A DNA stretch of 16,620 bases, taken from NCBI GenBank assembly GCA_049656905.1, contig JBASMO010000051.1, forward strand, positions 1 through 16,620, read 5' to 3'. The notes beneath the pieces are model-generated. The model had not been told where the DNA came from. It saw nothing but the letters and a program-made list of their open reading frames with translations, and made no database searches. The stretch is from DTU018 sp003444615. Lineage in GTDB: Bacteria > Bacillota > Syntrophomonadia > Syntrophomonadales > Syntrophomonadaceae. A program made the position numbers and the translations under genes. Of this stretch, positions 1-5,943 are shown piece by piece (positions within the stretch are counted from its first letter, which is position 1; every line of letters starts with the position of its first letter).

Positions 1-234
1 ACCCAGCCAGGCAAATACATTATACGGGCAGGGATACCTACGGAAGATGAAAGCGGCAATCCCATATTATTTGAAGTAGACGAAGAATTGCAGCCAGATA
101 TAAACCCTGCCAACAACCATGCCGAAATCGTAATTGAAGTCGGTATTGGCCCACCATCGCAGATCAAGACAGAGCCAGACATAGACACCGATTATGTTAG
201 CGGTGATCATATCAGAGCAGACATAACAGGATAA
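1..234 (+). CDS. C-terminal end of an unidentified protein, possibly with an Ig/CARDB-like domain (partial)
   Basis: Reading frame 1 is open from the window edge to a TAA at 232-234, giving 77 residues of a protein whose start lies outside. The segment PGKYIIRAGIP followed about 27 residues later by NNHAEIVIEV resembles the last strands of CARDB or Ig-like extracellular modules, which often read PGxYxIxA...NNxAxVxI. The last 25 residues are acidic and have no membrane segment or sorting signal. A strong terminator follows within 10 bases, so this is the end of its transcript. The nearby TadE-like genes fit a surface or pilus role, but that is inference. No specific family is recognised. Confidence 0.6.
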   Translation, partial: TQPGKYIIRAGIPTEDESGNPILFEVDEELQPDINPANNHAEIVIEVGIGPPSQIKTEPDIDTDYVSGDHIRADITG

Positions 235-240
235 ACTTAA

Positions 241-267
241 GCCTCCCGTTTTTTCGGGAGGCTTTTT
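241..267 (+). terminator. Rho-independent terminator
   Basis: Perfect 8-bp stem (GCCTCCCG 241-248 with CGGGAGGC 255-262), six-base T loop, then TTTTT. It sits 6 bases after the upstream stop codon and closes that transcript. Confidence 0.9.
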
Positions 268-336
268 ATATCGTAGAATATATTTGGAGCTACCGTTTGG
301 CGGTTTGATCACTTCCCTGTAAAGGGGGTGATGCCT

Positions 337-417
337 ATGGTATCCTGGGCAGAGCTATTTGGCTTTTGTCTGGTAATCGTAGGAGTTATCACCTTATGTT
401 TGATACATAAGGAATAG
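337..417 (+). CDS. 26-aa hydrophobic peptide, putative holin-like / type I toxin
   Basis: A short ORF, MVSWAELFGFCLVIVGVITL then CLIHKE. It starts at ATG 337 behind an AAAGGGGG ribosome binding site (321-328, 8-base spacing); an in-frame ATG at 331 is too close to that site. Residues 6-22 form one membrane segment, with a short charged tail (HKE). Length and layout match the tiny holin-like toxins (Hol-Tox type) of Firmicutes, which act at the membrane and are usually held by a convergent antisense RNA. A strong opposing promoter lies just downstream (503-531), and arms of an inverted repeat flank the gene (286-310 and 460-490). The toxin role is inferred from size, hydrophobicity and context; the peptide could instead be a harmless membrane peptide or a phage remnant. 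Confidence 0.6.
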   Translation: MVSWAELFGFCLVIVGVITLCLIHKE

Positions 418-418
418 C

Positions 419-446
419 GAAACCGCCTTTGTGTAAAGGCGGTTTC
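419..446. repeat. Perfect 12-bp hairpin after the small toxin-like gene
   Basis: GAAACCGCCTTT (419-430), loop GTGT, AAAGGCGGTTTC (435-446). It begins two bases after the stop codon of the 26-aa ORF. There is no clear T-run on either side, so it may act as a stabilising 3' structure, or as the end of the opposing antisense RNA, rather than as a classical terminator. Confidence 0.75.
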
Positions 447-496
447 TAGTATCCATTAGGATCAACCGCCATCTCACAAGCGGTAGCTCCTTTGTT
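419..496 (-). ncRNA. Candidate antisense RNA to the 26-aa toxin-like mRNA
   Basis: The RNA predicted from the minus-strand promoter begins near 496 with ACAAAGGAGCTACCG. It runs through a GC-rich hairpin region and the perfect 12-bp hairpin at 446-419, where it may end. It would be complementary to the 3' part of the toxin-like mRNA, the convergent 3'-overlap layout of TxpA/RatA-type loci. Its 5' sequence GGAGCTACCG is the same as the predicted 5' region of the sense mRNA (286-295). Both ends are estimates; the left end could be further left. Confidence 0.45.
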
Positions 497-502
497 GACT
501 AC

Positions 503-531
503 ATAGTAACATACAATATTTCACAAGTCAA
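503..531 (-). promoter_or_regulatory. Strong sigma-A-type promoter opposing the 26-aa gene
   Basis: On the minus strand TTGACT (531-526) and TACTAT (508-503) are separated by exactly 17 bases. Transcription would start near 496 and run leftward across the 3' end of the 26-aa gene. No protein-coding frame of note follows, so the product is probably an antisense RNA. Confidence 0.7.
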
Positions 532-540
532 AATTCATTC

Positions 541-566
541 AGCCCTTGCTTAGGCAGGGGCTTTTT
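541..566 (+). terminator. Rho-independent terminator
   Basis: AGCCCTTGC (541-549), loop TTAG, GCAGGGGCT (554-562), one G-U pair, followed by a T-run. It would end a rightward transcript covering the 26-aa gene and both arms of its inverted repeat, 18 bases before the next gene. Confidence 0.8.
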
Positions 567-583
567 AATGGGGGTGATAATTT

Positions 584-991
584 TTGAAAATGTTAAAAGA
601 TAAAAGCGGGCAAGCAATAGTCGAGTTTGCCTTGGTCATTGGCATATATATTATGTTTATCATCGGCTTGGTAAATATAATATGGGGGATAACGTCGGCC
701 TTCTTTGCACAGCAAATGGCACATGAAACGGCACGAAAGTACGCAGTAACCCTAAACAGAACAGATGCGGAAGAGCATGGCAGAACGTATCTCTATAACT
801 ATGCCAGCATTTTCATAGATCCCACTAAAACAAAGGTCACTGTTGAAAAGAAAGACAATAAAACGTCCCAATCAACCGTAGTTGTAACGCCACGGCTTAC
901 ATCGGGTATTGTTTTTAACAAGAAAACCATAACCAGGACTGCCCAATCACCGTTCACTGACTTCATTCGACATCCTGATAAATATCACTAG
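584..991 (+). CDS. TadE-like pseudopilin / pilus assembly protein
   Basis: A 135-residue protein with the TadE/TadG hallmark near the N-terminus: SGQAIVEFALV at residues 8-18, where a polar stretch runs into one membrane helix (about residues 12-36). The conserved Glu after the Gly in this motif is typical of type IV-like minor pilins of Flp/Tad systems. The rest is a soluble extracytoplasmic domain. The TTG start is chosen because a GGGGGTG ribosome binding site (569-575) lies 8 bases upstream; ATG at 590 would have 14 bases spacing. A second TadE-like gene follows after 11 bases, so the two are co-transcribed. No other Tad genes are visible in the window; those to the right may have been lost at the IS junction. 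Confidence 0.8.
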   Translation: MKMLKDKSGQAIVEFALVIGIYIMFIIGLVNIIWGITSAFFAQQMAHETARKYAVTLNRTDAEEHGRTYLYNYASIFIDPTKTKVTVEKKDNKTSQSTVVVTPRLTSGIVFNKKTITRTAQSPFTDFIRHPDKYH

Positions 992-1002
992 AGAGGGGGG
1001 GA

Positions 1003-1389
1003 ATGTTTTTGATAAAAGACCAAAGAGGCTCGTTTATGATCGAGGCAGTATTGTCTTTTTTACTATTTCTAATAATCTTCACAGGAGTTATCGAAGTACT
1101 ATTCCTGGTAGAAAGCAAGCTATATGTAGAGAAAATATCCAGAGCAGTATGCTATGAAGCAGCCATAACATCAGTTGAAGAAACTAATCAAATACGAGAC
1201 ATGTTTACATTACAGTATTTCGACGATGAAGAAGAACGACAATATGTGCATATCCAGGACTTAACTCAAGGATCTACAGATGAATATATCTATTGCTATG
1301 TAACCTATTATCACCCGCCTTTCAAATACATTTTCCCCGAAAAAGACAAAGGAAGGAGCATTCCTGTAATGCTTAAGAAGGGTCTTTGA
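1003..1389 (+). CDS. Second TadE-like protein
   Basis: A 128-residue protein with QRGSFMIEAVLSFLLF at about residues 7-22, the same motif and single N-terminal membrane helix as the gene before it (helix about residues 12-33). A purine-rich GAGAGGGGGGG (991-1001) lies just upstream. ATG 1003 is very close to it, and TTG 1009, in frame and 8 bases from the G-run, is an equally good start and would parallel the TTG start of the neighbour. The stop falls only a few bases before the estimated left end of the insertion sequence, so the natural C-terminus may have been altered by the insertion, and the operon probably once continued. Confidence 0.75.
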   Translation: MFLIKDQRGSFMIEAVLSFLLFLIIFTGVIEVLFLVESKLYVEKISRAVCYEAAITSVEETNQIRDMFTLQYFDDEEERQYVHIQDLTQGSTDEYIYCYVTYYHPPFKYIFPEKDKGRSIPVMLKKGL

Positions 1390-1473
1390 AAAAAGAGACG
1401 CCAGTCTCTACAATGAAATTGTGCTGAAACCCGCAAAAGTAGGCACAAATCAAAGTTGAGGAGGCGTCCCTAT

Positions 1474-2753
1474 ATGAAAAATACACAAAATGAAAAGATT
1501 TCGCAAATCAAATTTTCAACCCTGGTGGTAGGTATCGATGTAGCCAAGGAGACCCATTATGCAAGAGCCTTTGATTTCAGGGGTATAGAGCTATTCAAGC
1601 TGCTAAAATTCAGCAACACTGCAGAAGGTTATGAAAGACTGGAAGAGTGGATGCAAAACATATGTCAGCAGCACAACAAGACGGAGATTATCGTCGGCTT
1701 TGAGCCCACTGGACATTATTGGTTCACACTTGGAGATTACTTGAAAAGCCAGGGACATAGACTAGCCATGGTAAACCCGTTTCATGTCAAACGAACCAAA
1801 GAATTGGATGATAACAGTCCAACCAAGAATGACAGAAAAGACCCCAAAACCATTGCTATGCTAGTGAAAGATGGCCGCTACCGGGAAGTGTACATTCCAG
1901 AAGATGTATATCAGGAACTGCGCCAAGCAGTATCAGAAAGAGATCGTCTGGTACAGCGGATGAGCTCCATCAGCAATCAGGTAACCAGGTGGCTGGACAT
2001 TCATTTTCCAGAGTTCAATACCGTATCAAAGACTGGCGGGGCCAAGCAGCAATGCAGGTTCTACGGAACTATCCAACACCAGACAAAATTGTAACCGCCG
2101 GTGCAGAAAAGATTGAAGGAACCTGGAAATCAACCATGAAACGCACAGCGGGCATAAAACGCGCCCAAGAACTGGTGAAAGTAGCCGGTACAAGTATAGG
2201 CAGAAAAACCGGTCTGGTAGCAGCAGAAGCCAGCCTGCAGAACCTTTTAAGTGAGTATGACCTATATAGTCAGCAGTATCAACAACTAGAGCAGTTGATG
2301 CTTGAACTCCTGCAACAGGTGCCCCATGCAGAGAAACTGCTGGACATAAAAGGAGTAGGTCTGATCACAGCAGCAACCTTTGTAGGCGAAGTTGGAGATA
2401 TCGAAAGGTTTCAAGACCCACGCCAAATCCAGAAGCTAGCCGGATTAAACCTGGTAGAAAACAGTTCCGGCAAACACAAAGGCAAAAGCAAAATCAGCCG
2501 CCGGGGCCGAAGAAGATTGAGACATGGTTTATTCATGGCCATGATAACGATTTTGGCAACCAATTCAGAGTTCAGGCATTTGCACAAAAAGAACATTACC
2601 AGAGAAACCAACCCATTAAACAAGATGCAGTCAATCATAGCGCTGTGTGGCAAGCTAATCCGCGTATTCTATGCACTCTTAAGAACAGGCAGAGATTACA
2701 GTGCAGAAAAGATGTTAGGGGATATTGAACAGGGTATGAAAGCAGCCGCTTAA
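1474..2753 (+). pseudogene. IS110/IS1111-family transposase, frameshifted
   Basis: The N-terminal part carries the DEDD (RuvC-like) domain: VVGIDVAKETHYA near residues 24-36, GFEPTGHYW and the KNDRKDPKT motif. The C-terminal part carries the Tnp_20-type domain with IKGVGLITAATFVGEVGD, the AGLNLVENSSGKHKGK region and SRRGRRRLRHGLFMA. ATG 1474 is chosen because GAGGAGG (1458-1464) lies 9 bases upstream. The reading frame breaks near 2025-2027: GTATCAAAGACTGG should read as ...V-F-K-D-W, and a single missing T restores the family reading. The first frame then runs to 2094 and the second continues to 2753. A single-base deletion is the simplest cause; programmed frameshifting is not usual for this family, so the gene is called inactive unless this is a sequencing error. 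Confidence 0.85.
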
Positions 2754-2756
2754 TCA

Positions 2757-2955
2757 ACCAGGTAGATACCCCTTGGTTCAGAGCCAACCTAACCGCGGAA
2801 GCACAGAGAACCAATAAGTAAAATACAAGATTCATTGGAAATAAAGAGCCGGAACAGGCAGGTTGAATTTTTCCATAAGGGTAAAGACCCGGCTAAGGAG
2901 CATGACTGACGTTCCACCTCTTGGATAGGCAGGACGAAAGAAATTCAAGAACTGG
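2757..2955 (+). ncRNA. Candidate bridge/seeker RNA region of the IS (right end)
   Basis: IS1111-type elements encode their target-selecting RNA in the non-coding stretch after the transposase. Here about 200 untranslated bases lie between the stop codon and the right tip. They contain possible stems: TTGG/CCAA near 2771-2787 and a long-range AGCCGG (2847-2852) with CCGGCT (2889-2894) enclosing a loop of about 36 bases. The call rests on position and family knowledge; the guide loops were not resolved. Confidence 0.4.
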
Positions 2956-2961
2956 TCAGTA

Positions 2962-3135
2962 CTAATTATGATTACTTATGGTGTCATCATTATGGTATCT
3001 GCCATTATATCTGGCTTAAACTTCTTTGTTTTGCCCATTGTAATAGGCATAATAGCTCAGGCCTTTACGGTATCTCCTGCTGGCTACGGTTTTATTCACT
3101 TTGTAGACAGAGTTTTAGATTTTTCGAAAGGGTAA
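2962..3135 (+). pseudogene. C-terminal remnant of an AgrB-like membrane protease
   Basis: Frame running out of the IS end with no start codon or ribosome binding site, ending at TAA 3133-3135. It encodes about 57 residues: two closely spaced hydrophobic stretches (VLIMITYGVIIMVSAII and LPIVIGIIAQAFTV) and then SPAGYGFIHFVDRVLD. The 'QxFTxTPxGYxxxxxxDxxL' ending is what I know from AgrB-family proteins of clostridia and Desulfotomaculum relatives, which cleave and cyclise an AgrD-type peptide. It stops 5 bases before the LytTR regulator gene, as in agr operons. The catalytic His and Cys would lie in the missing N-terminal half, so this copy cannot work. It could instead be the tail of another membrane protein. 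Confidence 0.55.
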
Positions 3136-3140
3136 GAGAG

Positions 3141-3839
3141 ATGAGAATCCTTATAGTAGATGATGAGCCTGCTACAGGATTATTTCTTCAGTCCATAATT
3201 AAAGAATTACCAGGGGTTAAAACAGATATTGCTACCAGCGGTAAGGAAGCTTTGAAGAAAGCCTTAATAAGCCAGCCCCAGGCAGTATTTCTGGATATTG
3301 ATATGCCTGATATCAACGGTATAGAACTTGCCCACACACTAGCAGAAAAATATGAAGACTTATCCCTTGTTTTTGCTACGGCTCATCCGGATCATGCTTT
3401 AGAGGCTTTCGAGTTATATTCGATTGATTATATTCTCAAACCCTTTGACCAGGAAAGAATTAAGAGAACAGTAAAAAAGCTGATGGATAAATCAAAATAC
3501 TTTTCCTCAACCGAAGTCCCTATTCCGGTAAAGACAACAATACAAAATATGTTTTTAAAGCCTAGCAATATTTTATATATTGAAGCCCGAAACAGTGGGA
3601 ATATTATACAGACATCTAATGGGACTCATATTACCAAAGAAAATATCCATAATCTTAGTATTAAACTACAACAACACAATTTTTTCCGCTGCCATAGGAG
3701 CTATTTGGTAAACCTCAAACGTGTAAAAGAAATAGTTACTTCTGGCCGTACTTTTCAGATTATATTAGATACAGAAGAAAAACTCCCGCTTAGCCGCAAA
3801 CATGAAAAGACACTCCGAATAAAACTCCAGCAGAAGTAA
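3141..3839 (+). CDS. LytTR-family response regulator (AgrA/LytR-like)
   Basis: A 232-residue two-domain regulator. Receiver domain at residues 1-120: acidic pair D7-D8, phosphoacceptor D52 in FLDIDMP, T80 in FATAH, K100 in ILKPF, all key residues present. The LytTR DNA-binding domain occupies about residues 130-230, with the typical NILYIEA strand, FFRCHRSYLVNL and SRKHEKTL near the end. Normal length for the family. Its start is 5 bases after the AgrB-like remnant, so it was probably the last gene of that operon; the IS insertion has cut off the original upstream part, and expression may now depend on readthrough from the IS. No partner histidine kinase gene is in the window. The family controls peptide quorum-sensing or membrane-stress genes through direct repeats upstream of targets. 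Confidence 0.9.
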   Translation: MRILIVDDEPATGLFLQSIIKELPGVKTDIATSGKEALKKALISQPQAVFLDIDMPDINGIELAHTLAEKYEDLSLVFATAHPDHALEAFELYSIDYILKPFDQERIKRTVKKLMDKSKYFSSTEVPIPVKTTIQNMFLKPSNILYIEARNSGNIIQTSNGTHITKENIHNLSIKLQQHNFFRCHRSYLVNLKRVKEIVTSGRTFQIILDTEEKLPLSRKHEKTLRIKLQQK

Positions 3840-3868
3840 CAAAAACCTTGATAGTTTGACACTCCTTG

Positions 3869-3890
3869 CCGGTTCTCGCCGGTTATTTTT
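3869..3890 (+). terminator. Weak terminator after the LytTR gene
   Basis: CCGG (3869-3872), six-base loop, CCGG (3879-3882), then TTATTTTT. The stem is short, so efficiency is doubtful. Confidence 0.35.
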
Positions 3891-3961
3891 AATTACTGGA
3901 TAATTCCTTAATGAAATATAACCCATTCACGTTCGATTTTGACCCTTTCGGCTCAAAGCTA

Positions 3962-3989
3962 TTGCTTTTTATTTCCAATCGAGTATATA
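3962..3989 (+). promoter_or_regulatory. Possible promoter of the AgrD-like gene
   Basis: TTGCTT (3962-3967) and TATATA (3984-3989) with 16-base spacing, ending 41 bases upstream of the ATG at 4031. Matches are moderate in an AT-rich stretch. Confidence 0.35.
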
Positions 3990-4030
3990 TGTTGTAGGTG
4001 GCCACCGCTAATTGGAAGGAGGTGGAAATA

Positions 4031-4129
4031 ATGTTTAAGTTTAAGATTTTAAGCACAGTATCTGCCTTTTTGTTATCGGTTGCCAGTGCTGGTGTACAGC
4101 CTGCTTGCTTGTCCAAAGCTTTGGAATAA
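4031..4129 (+). CDS. AgrD-like cyclic autoinducer pre-peptide (candidate)
   Basis: A 32-residue peptide behind a perfect ribosome binding site (GGAAGGAGGTG, 4016-4026). It has an amphipathic leader (MFKFKILSTV), a hydrophobic run SAFLLSVASAG and then VQPACLSKALE. Short pre-peptides of this design, with a Lys-rich start, hydrophobic middle and a conserved region containing one Cys that closes a thiolactone, are the substrates of AgrB proteases. The usual acidic 'YQPExPE' tail after the Cys is missing, so the peptide is either divergent or shortened. The gene lies downstream of the LytTR regulator and of the truncated AgrB, which would leave it without its processing enzyme. It could also be an unrelated small secreted peptide. 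Confidence 0.5.
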   Translation: MFKFKILSTVSAFLLSVASAGVQPACLSKALE

Positions 4130-4215
4130 ACACTGTGGAAGAAGATTACGATTATGACTATTCATCACTTTAAATTGGAAAAAAGTATACGTTCCTTTCA
4201 GCGCGATTTAACCAA

Positions 4216-4298
4216 TATAATGGCTAGGAACCCTAGATAGATTAGAATCAGCCCCCTGGAAAAGATTAAATTTACCCTAATTATCTTGACAGGGGGGC
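4216..4298 (+). promoter_or_regulatory. Perfect -10 box and structured leader before the 58-aa membrane gene
   Basis: TATAAT at 4216-4221 (-35 weak) is followed by a 5-bp hairpin CTAGG/CCTAG (4224-4236). A larger structure follows in which CCCCCTG (4252-4258) pairs with CAGGGGG (4290-4296) and AAGAT (4262-4266) with ATCTT (4283-4287). A gene with a strong ribosome binding site follows at 4330. This may be a leader with a control function, but I recognise no riboswitch class. Confidence 0.4.
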
Positions 4299-4329
4299 AG
4301 TACAGGCAAAGTTTCAAAAGGAGGAAATT

Positions 4330-4506
4330 ATGCGTTTCTCTTATCTTTTATATGGTATTTTGGCATCGATGTTTTTTTTATTAATTGTAAGTATTATTAC
4401 TGAATTATTAAATTTTGCTGATTACACTTTTATTGCTATATGTATTTTGTTTGGTACGATGATAATCTGTACACTTTATATTGCAGGATTAATAAAAGAC
4501 TCATAA
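4330..4506 (+). CDS. Small two-helix membrane protein, unknown function
   Basis: A 58-residue ORF starting MRFSYLLYGILASM, with AAGGAGG (4318-4324) 5 bases before the ATG. Two membrane segments are predicted, about residues 5-25 and 33-52, and the tail is short and polar (LIKDS). No family is recognised. The base composition is AT-rich like its surroundings. A decayed URO-D-like frame follows downstream in another frame. The good ribosome binding site and the hydrophobic, continuous frame argue that it is real; its role is unknown. Confidence 0.55.
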   Translation: MRFSYLLYGILASMFFLLIVSIITELLNFADYTFIAICILFGTMIICTLYIAGLIKDS

Positions 4507-4529
4507 AAGGGTTGTTGTATTTTTGGTCC

Positions 4530-4835
4530 GTGTATAAAGAGAGCCTGTTGAAATATATTACTTTAGGTTTGACTGCCGGAGCGAAAGTGATTTCTTACAG
4601 TGATCCCTTGACCAGTCTGGAGATATTAGGCAGGAAAAATGGACAAGAGATTGCAGAAGAATTGATATTGCCCTTTTTTAAGGAAATTTCAAGCATACCC
4701 TGTAATGGAGTCATCCATGTGTTTTTGGGCTTTCCGAGGGCTGAAAATATGCATTTCGAAGAGAAATCATTAATTAGAAAATTTTATATACCCCTTGCTA
4801 AAACTACATGTTTCATGATTATAATAAAGGTGTAG
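4530..4835 (+). pseudogene. Fragment of a URO-D / MtaA-type corrinoid methyltransferase-like protein
   Basis: The frame contains LLKYITLGLTAGAKVISYSD followed by PLTSLEILG, and then ELILPFFKEISSI...GVIHVFLG. This resembles the central region of uroporphyrinogen-decarboxylase-fold proteins of the MtaA/corrinoid methyltransferase type, which read GAxVISxxDPxGSxxILG and later VIHxCG. Only about 100 residues remain of a family of about 340. There is no convincing start site, the expected Cys of the VIHxCG metal-site region is replaced (VIHVFLG), and the last 35 residues are degenerate. It is best seen as a pseudogene remnant. The frame is open further left to 4440, but that part overlaps the 58-aa gene and shows no family similarity. 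Confidence 0.45.
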
Positions 4836-4850
4836 AATATTATTTAAGGT

Positions 4851-4913
4851 GGCCCTGTCGGCTTCGAAGTCCCAAGTTTATGTTTGGGATACTGATGTAG
4901 GAGCGATGGGGCT
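4851..4913. repeat. Long nested hairpin between convergent genes
   Basis: Outer stem of 10 pairs (4851-4860 with 4904-4913, including G-U pairs on the plus strand), inner stem TCCCAA (4870-4875) with TTGGGA (4884-4889), loop of 8. It lies directly downstream of the DUF3800 gene and of the URO-D-like remnant. It may serve as a two-way terminator, a mobile hairpin repeat or a small RNA. Confidence 0.6.
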
Positions 4914-4915
4914 AT

Positions 4916-5746
4916 TTATTTAGGCTTAGTTTTACTTTCATCATACTCCCGGTTTTTAGGCACAAACTTCCAATGTCGGTATGGATGGTTCCAACGATTA
5001 CTGAGGTCCCCTTGATGCCCAGTTGATTCACCAATATTAAAGCCGGGATATATACATCTTATCCTATAGCTAATATACCGATATAGTTTCTCTTTGGCTA
5101 TTGTCTTAGCTGCCCTACGTCTCTCGCCTGCCGGTTTCTTTTTATGTAAATCATTAAGTCTAAATTGCATAGCACCCAATACCACATCTGTACACTGCAA
5201 AATTATATGATCTTTAGAATCCACTTCTACTATATCCTCTTTGCGTATACGAATGTTGGCATTTATAAATTCCTTTTGTGATTGCAAGCTATAAATATAG
5301 TTTTTAAATCGTTCGGCTTTGGCCTTGGTATCAGGTAATTGATCCATGTAAATACGCAAATATACAGGCTTGCTACTACTATTAGAATAAATAAGCCCAA
5401 ATGCATGTTTCAAAAATTGATAATATAAGCGAAAATATGATTCCTCTTTCTGTTCGCGGGTAAGACCAACTGCCGAGAGAGCATTTTGAGTAAACATAAT
5501 TCTTACCTTAATTTTCCCGCTCTCAATCAAATCAAAAAATAAATTAGTCATAGCTATATACTTTTCCAAGTAAGCAGCCGATACCTTATTCCATTTAACT
5601 TCCTGCAACCCCAGTCGCTGCTTTTCTGTTTCCAATATTGACTTAACTGTATCTAAGTCAGCAGATTTCACCAAAGCGCCTCCATAAAAATTACTATGAA
5701 ATCGTCCTTGTTGTACTGATTCATCAGTATATATTATGTATTCCAA
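4916..5746 (-). CDS. DUF3800 family protein (RNase H-like fold)
   Basis: A 276-residue protein opening MEYIIYTDESVQ, the YxDES signature of DUF3800. Likely acidic catalytic residues are D8 and E9, E49 (QEVKW), D135 (IYMDQL) and the late DSKDHIILQCTDVVLGAMQ block (D176-Q194), where the family has its D..LQ.AD..... motif. The family is thought to adopt an RNase H/Piwi-like nuclease fold; its function is unproven and it often occurs in mobile or defence contexts. The start is TTG at 5746, supported by GGAGGTGG (5763-5756) with 9-base spacing. It has its own promoter (5804-5832) and stands alone, with a nested hairpin immediately after the stop. The C-terminal 60 residues are basic and aromatic-rich, which could bind nucleic acid. 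Confidence 0.8.
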   Translation of the reverse strand: MEYIIYTDESVQQGRFHSNFYGGALVKSADLDTVKSILETEKQRLGLQEVKWNKVSAAYLEKYIAMTNLFFDLIESGKIKVRIMFTQNALSAVGLTREQKEESYFRLYYQFLKHAFGLIYSNSSSKPVYLRIYMDQLPDTKAKAERFKNYIYSLQSQKEFINANIRIRKEDIVEVDSKDHIILQCTDVVLGAMQFRLNDLHKKKPAGERRRAAKTIAKEKLYRYISYRIRCIYPGFNIGESTGHQGDLSNRWNHPYRHWKFVPKNREYDESKTKPK

Positions 5747-5803
5747 AAGATGTAGCCACCTCCAAAGAAGCGCGATGATTAAACCAACAATGACTTCAAC
5801 TTC

Positions 5804-5832
5804 AAAATATGTTTACTGGATGCTTGGGTCAA
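5804..5832 (-). promoter_or_regulatory. Promoter of the DUF3800 gene
   Basis: On the minus strand TTGACC (5832-5827) and TATTTT (5809-5804) with exactly 17-base spacing, about 58 bases upstream of the TTG start. The rest of the gap 5747-5943 holds nothing else I can identify. Confidence 0.6.
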
Positions 5833-5943
5833 TACTGTGAACTTCCAGCTACTGTACGTATATTAAAGATCTTCTAGATACTGAGTTCCACCGGAGCTAA
5901 TTCTATAACCGACCTTCCTGTATAATCGCTGGCTCATTAACAT

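Larger units (their letters stand above)
1394..2958 (+). mobile_element. IS110-family element, IS1111-like
   Basis: About 1.56 kb holding one DEDD transposase reading frame (broken). There is little non-coding sequence on the left (about 80 bases) and about 200 bases on the right. An imperfect inverted pair, CCAGTCTCTACAAT (1401-1414) against ATTCAAGAACTGG (2943-2955), fits the sub-terminal repeats of the IS1111 group, and the ends are placed a few bases outside it. The first bases also form a small palindrome (AGAGAC-GCCA-GTCTCT, 1394-1409). Exact tips are estimates, since these elements make no target duplication. The left flank is a TadE gene and the right flank an AgrB-like gene, so the element now joins unrelated sequences. 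Confidence 0.75.

Noticed and set aside
67..312. Minus-strand ORF of 81 codons over the first gene end
   Set aside because: It crosses a strong terminator and opposes a continuous frame; no start signal.
1989..2094. Programmed frameshift joining the two transposase frames
   Set aside because: The family is normally one frame, no slippery heptamer is evident, and one missing base restores the conserved reading; a mutation is simpler.
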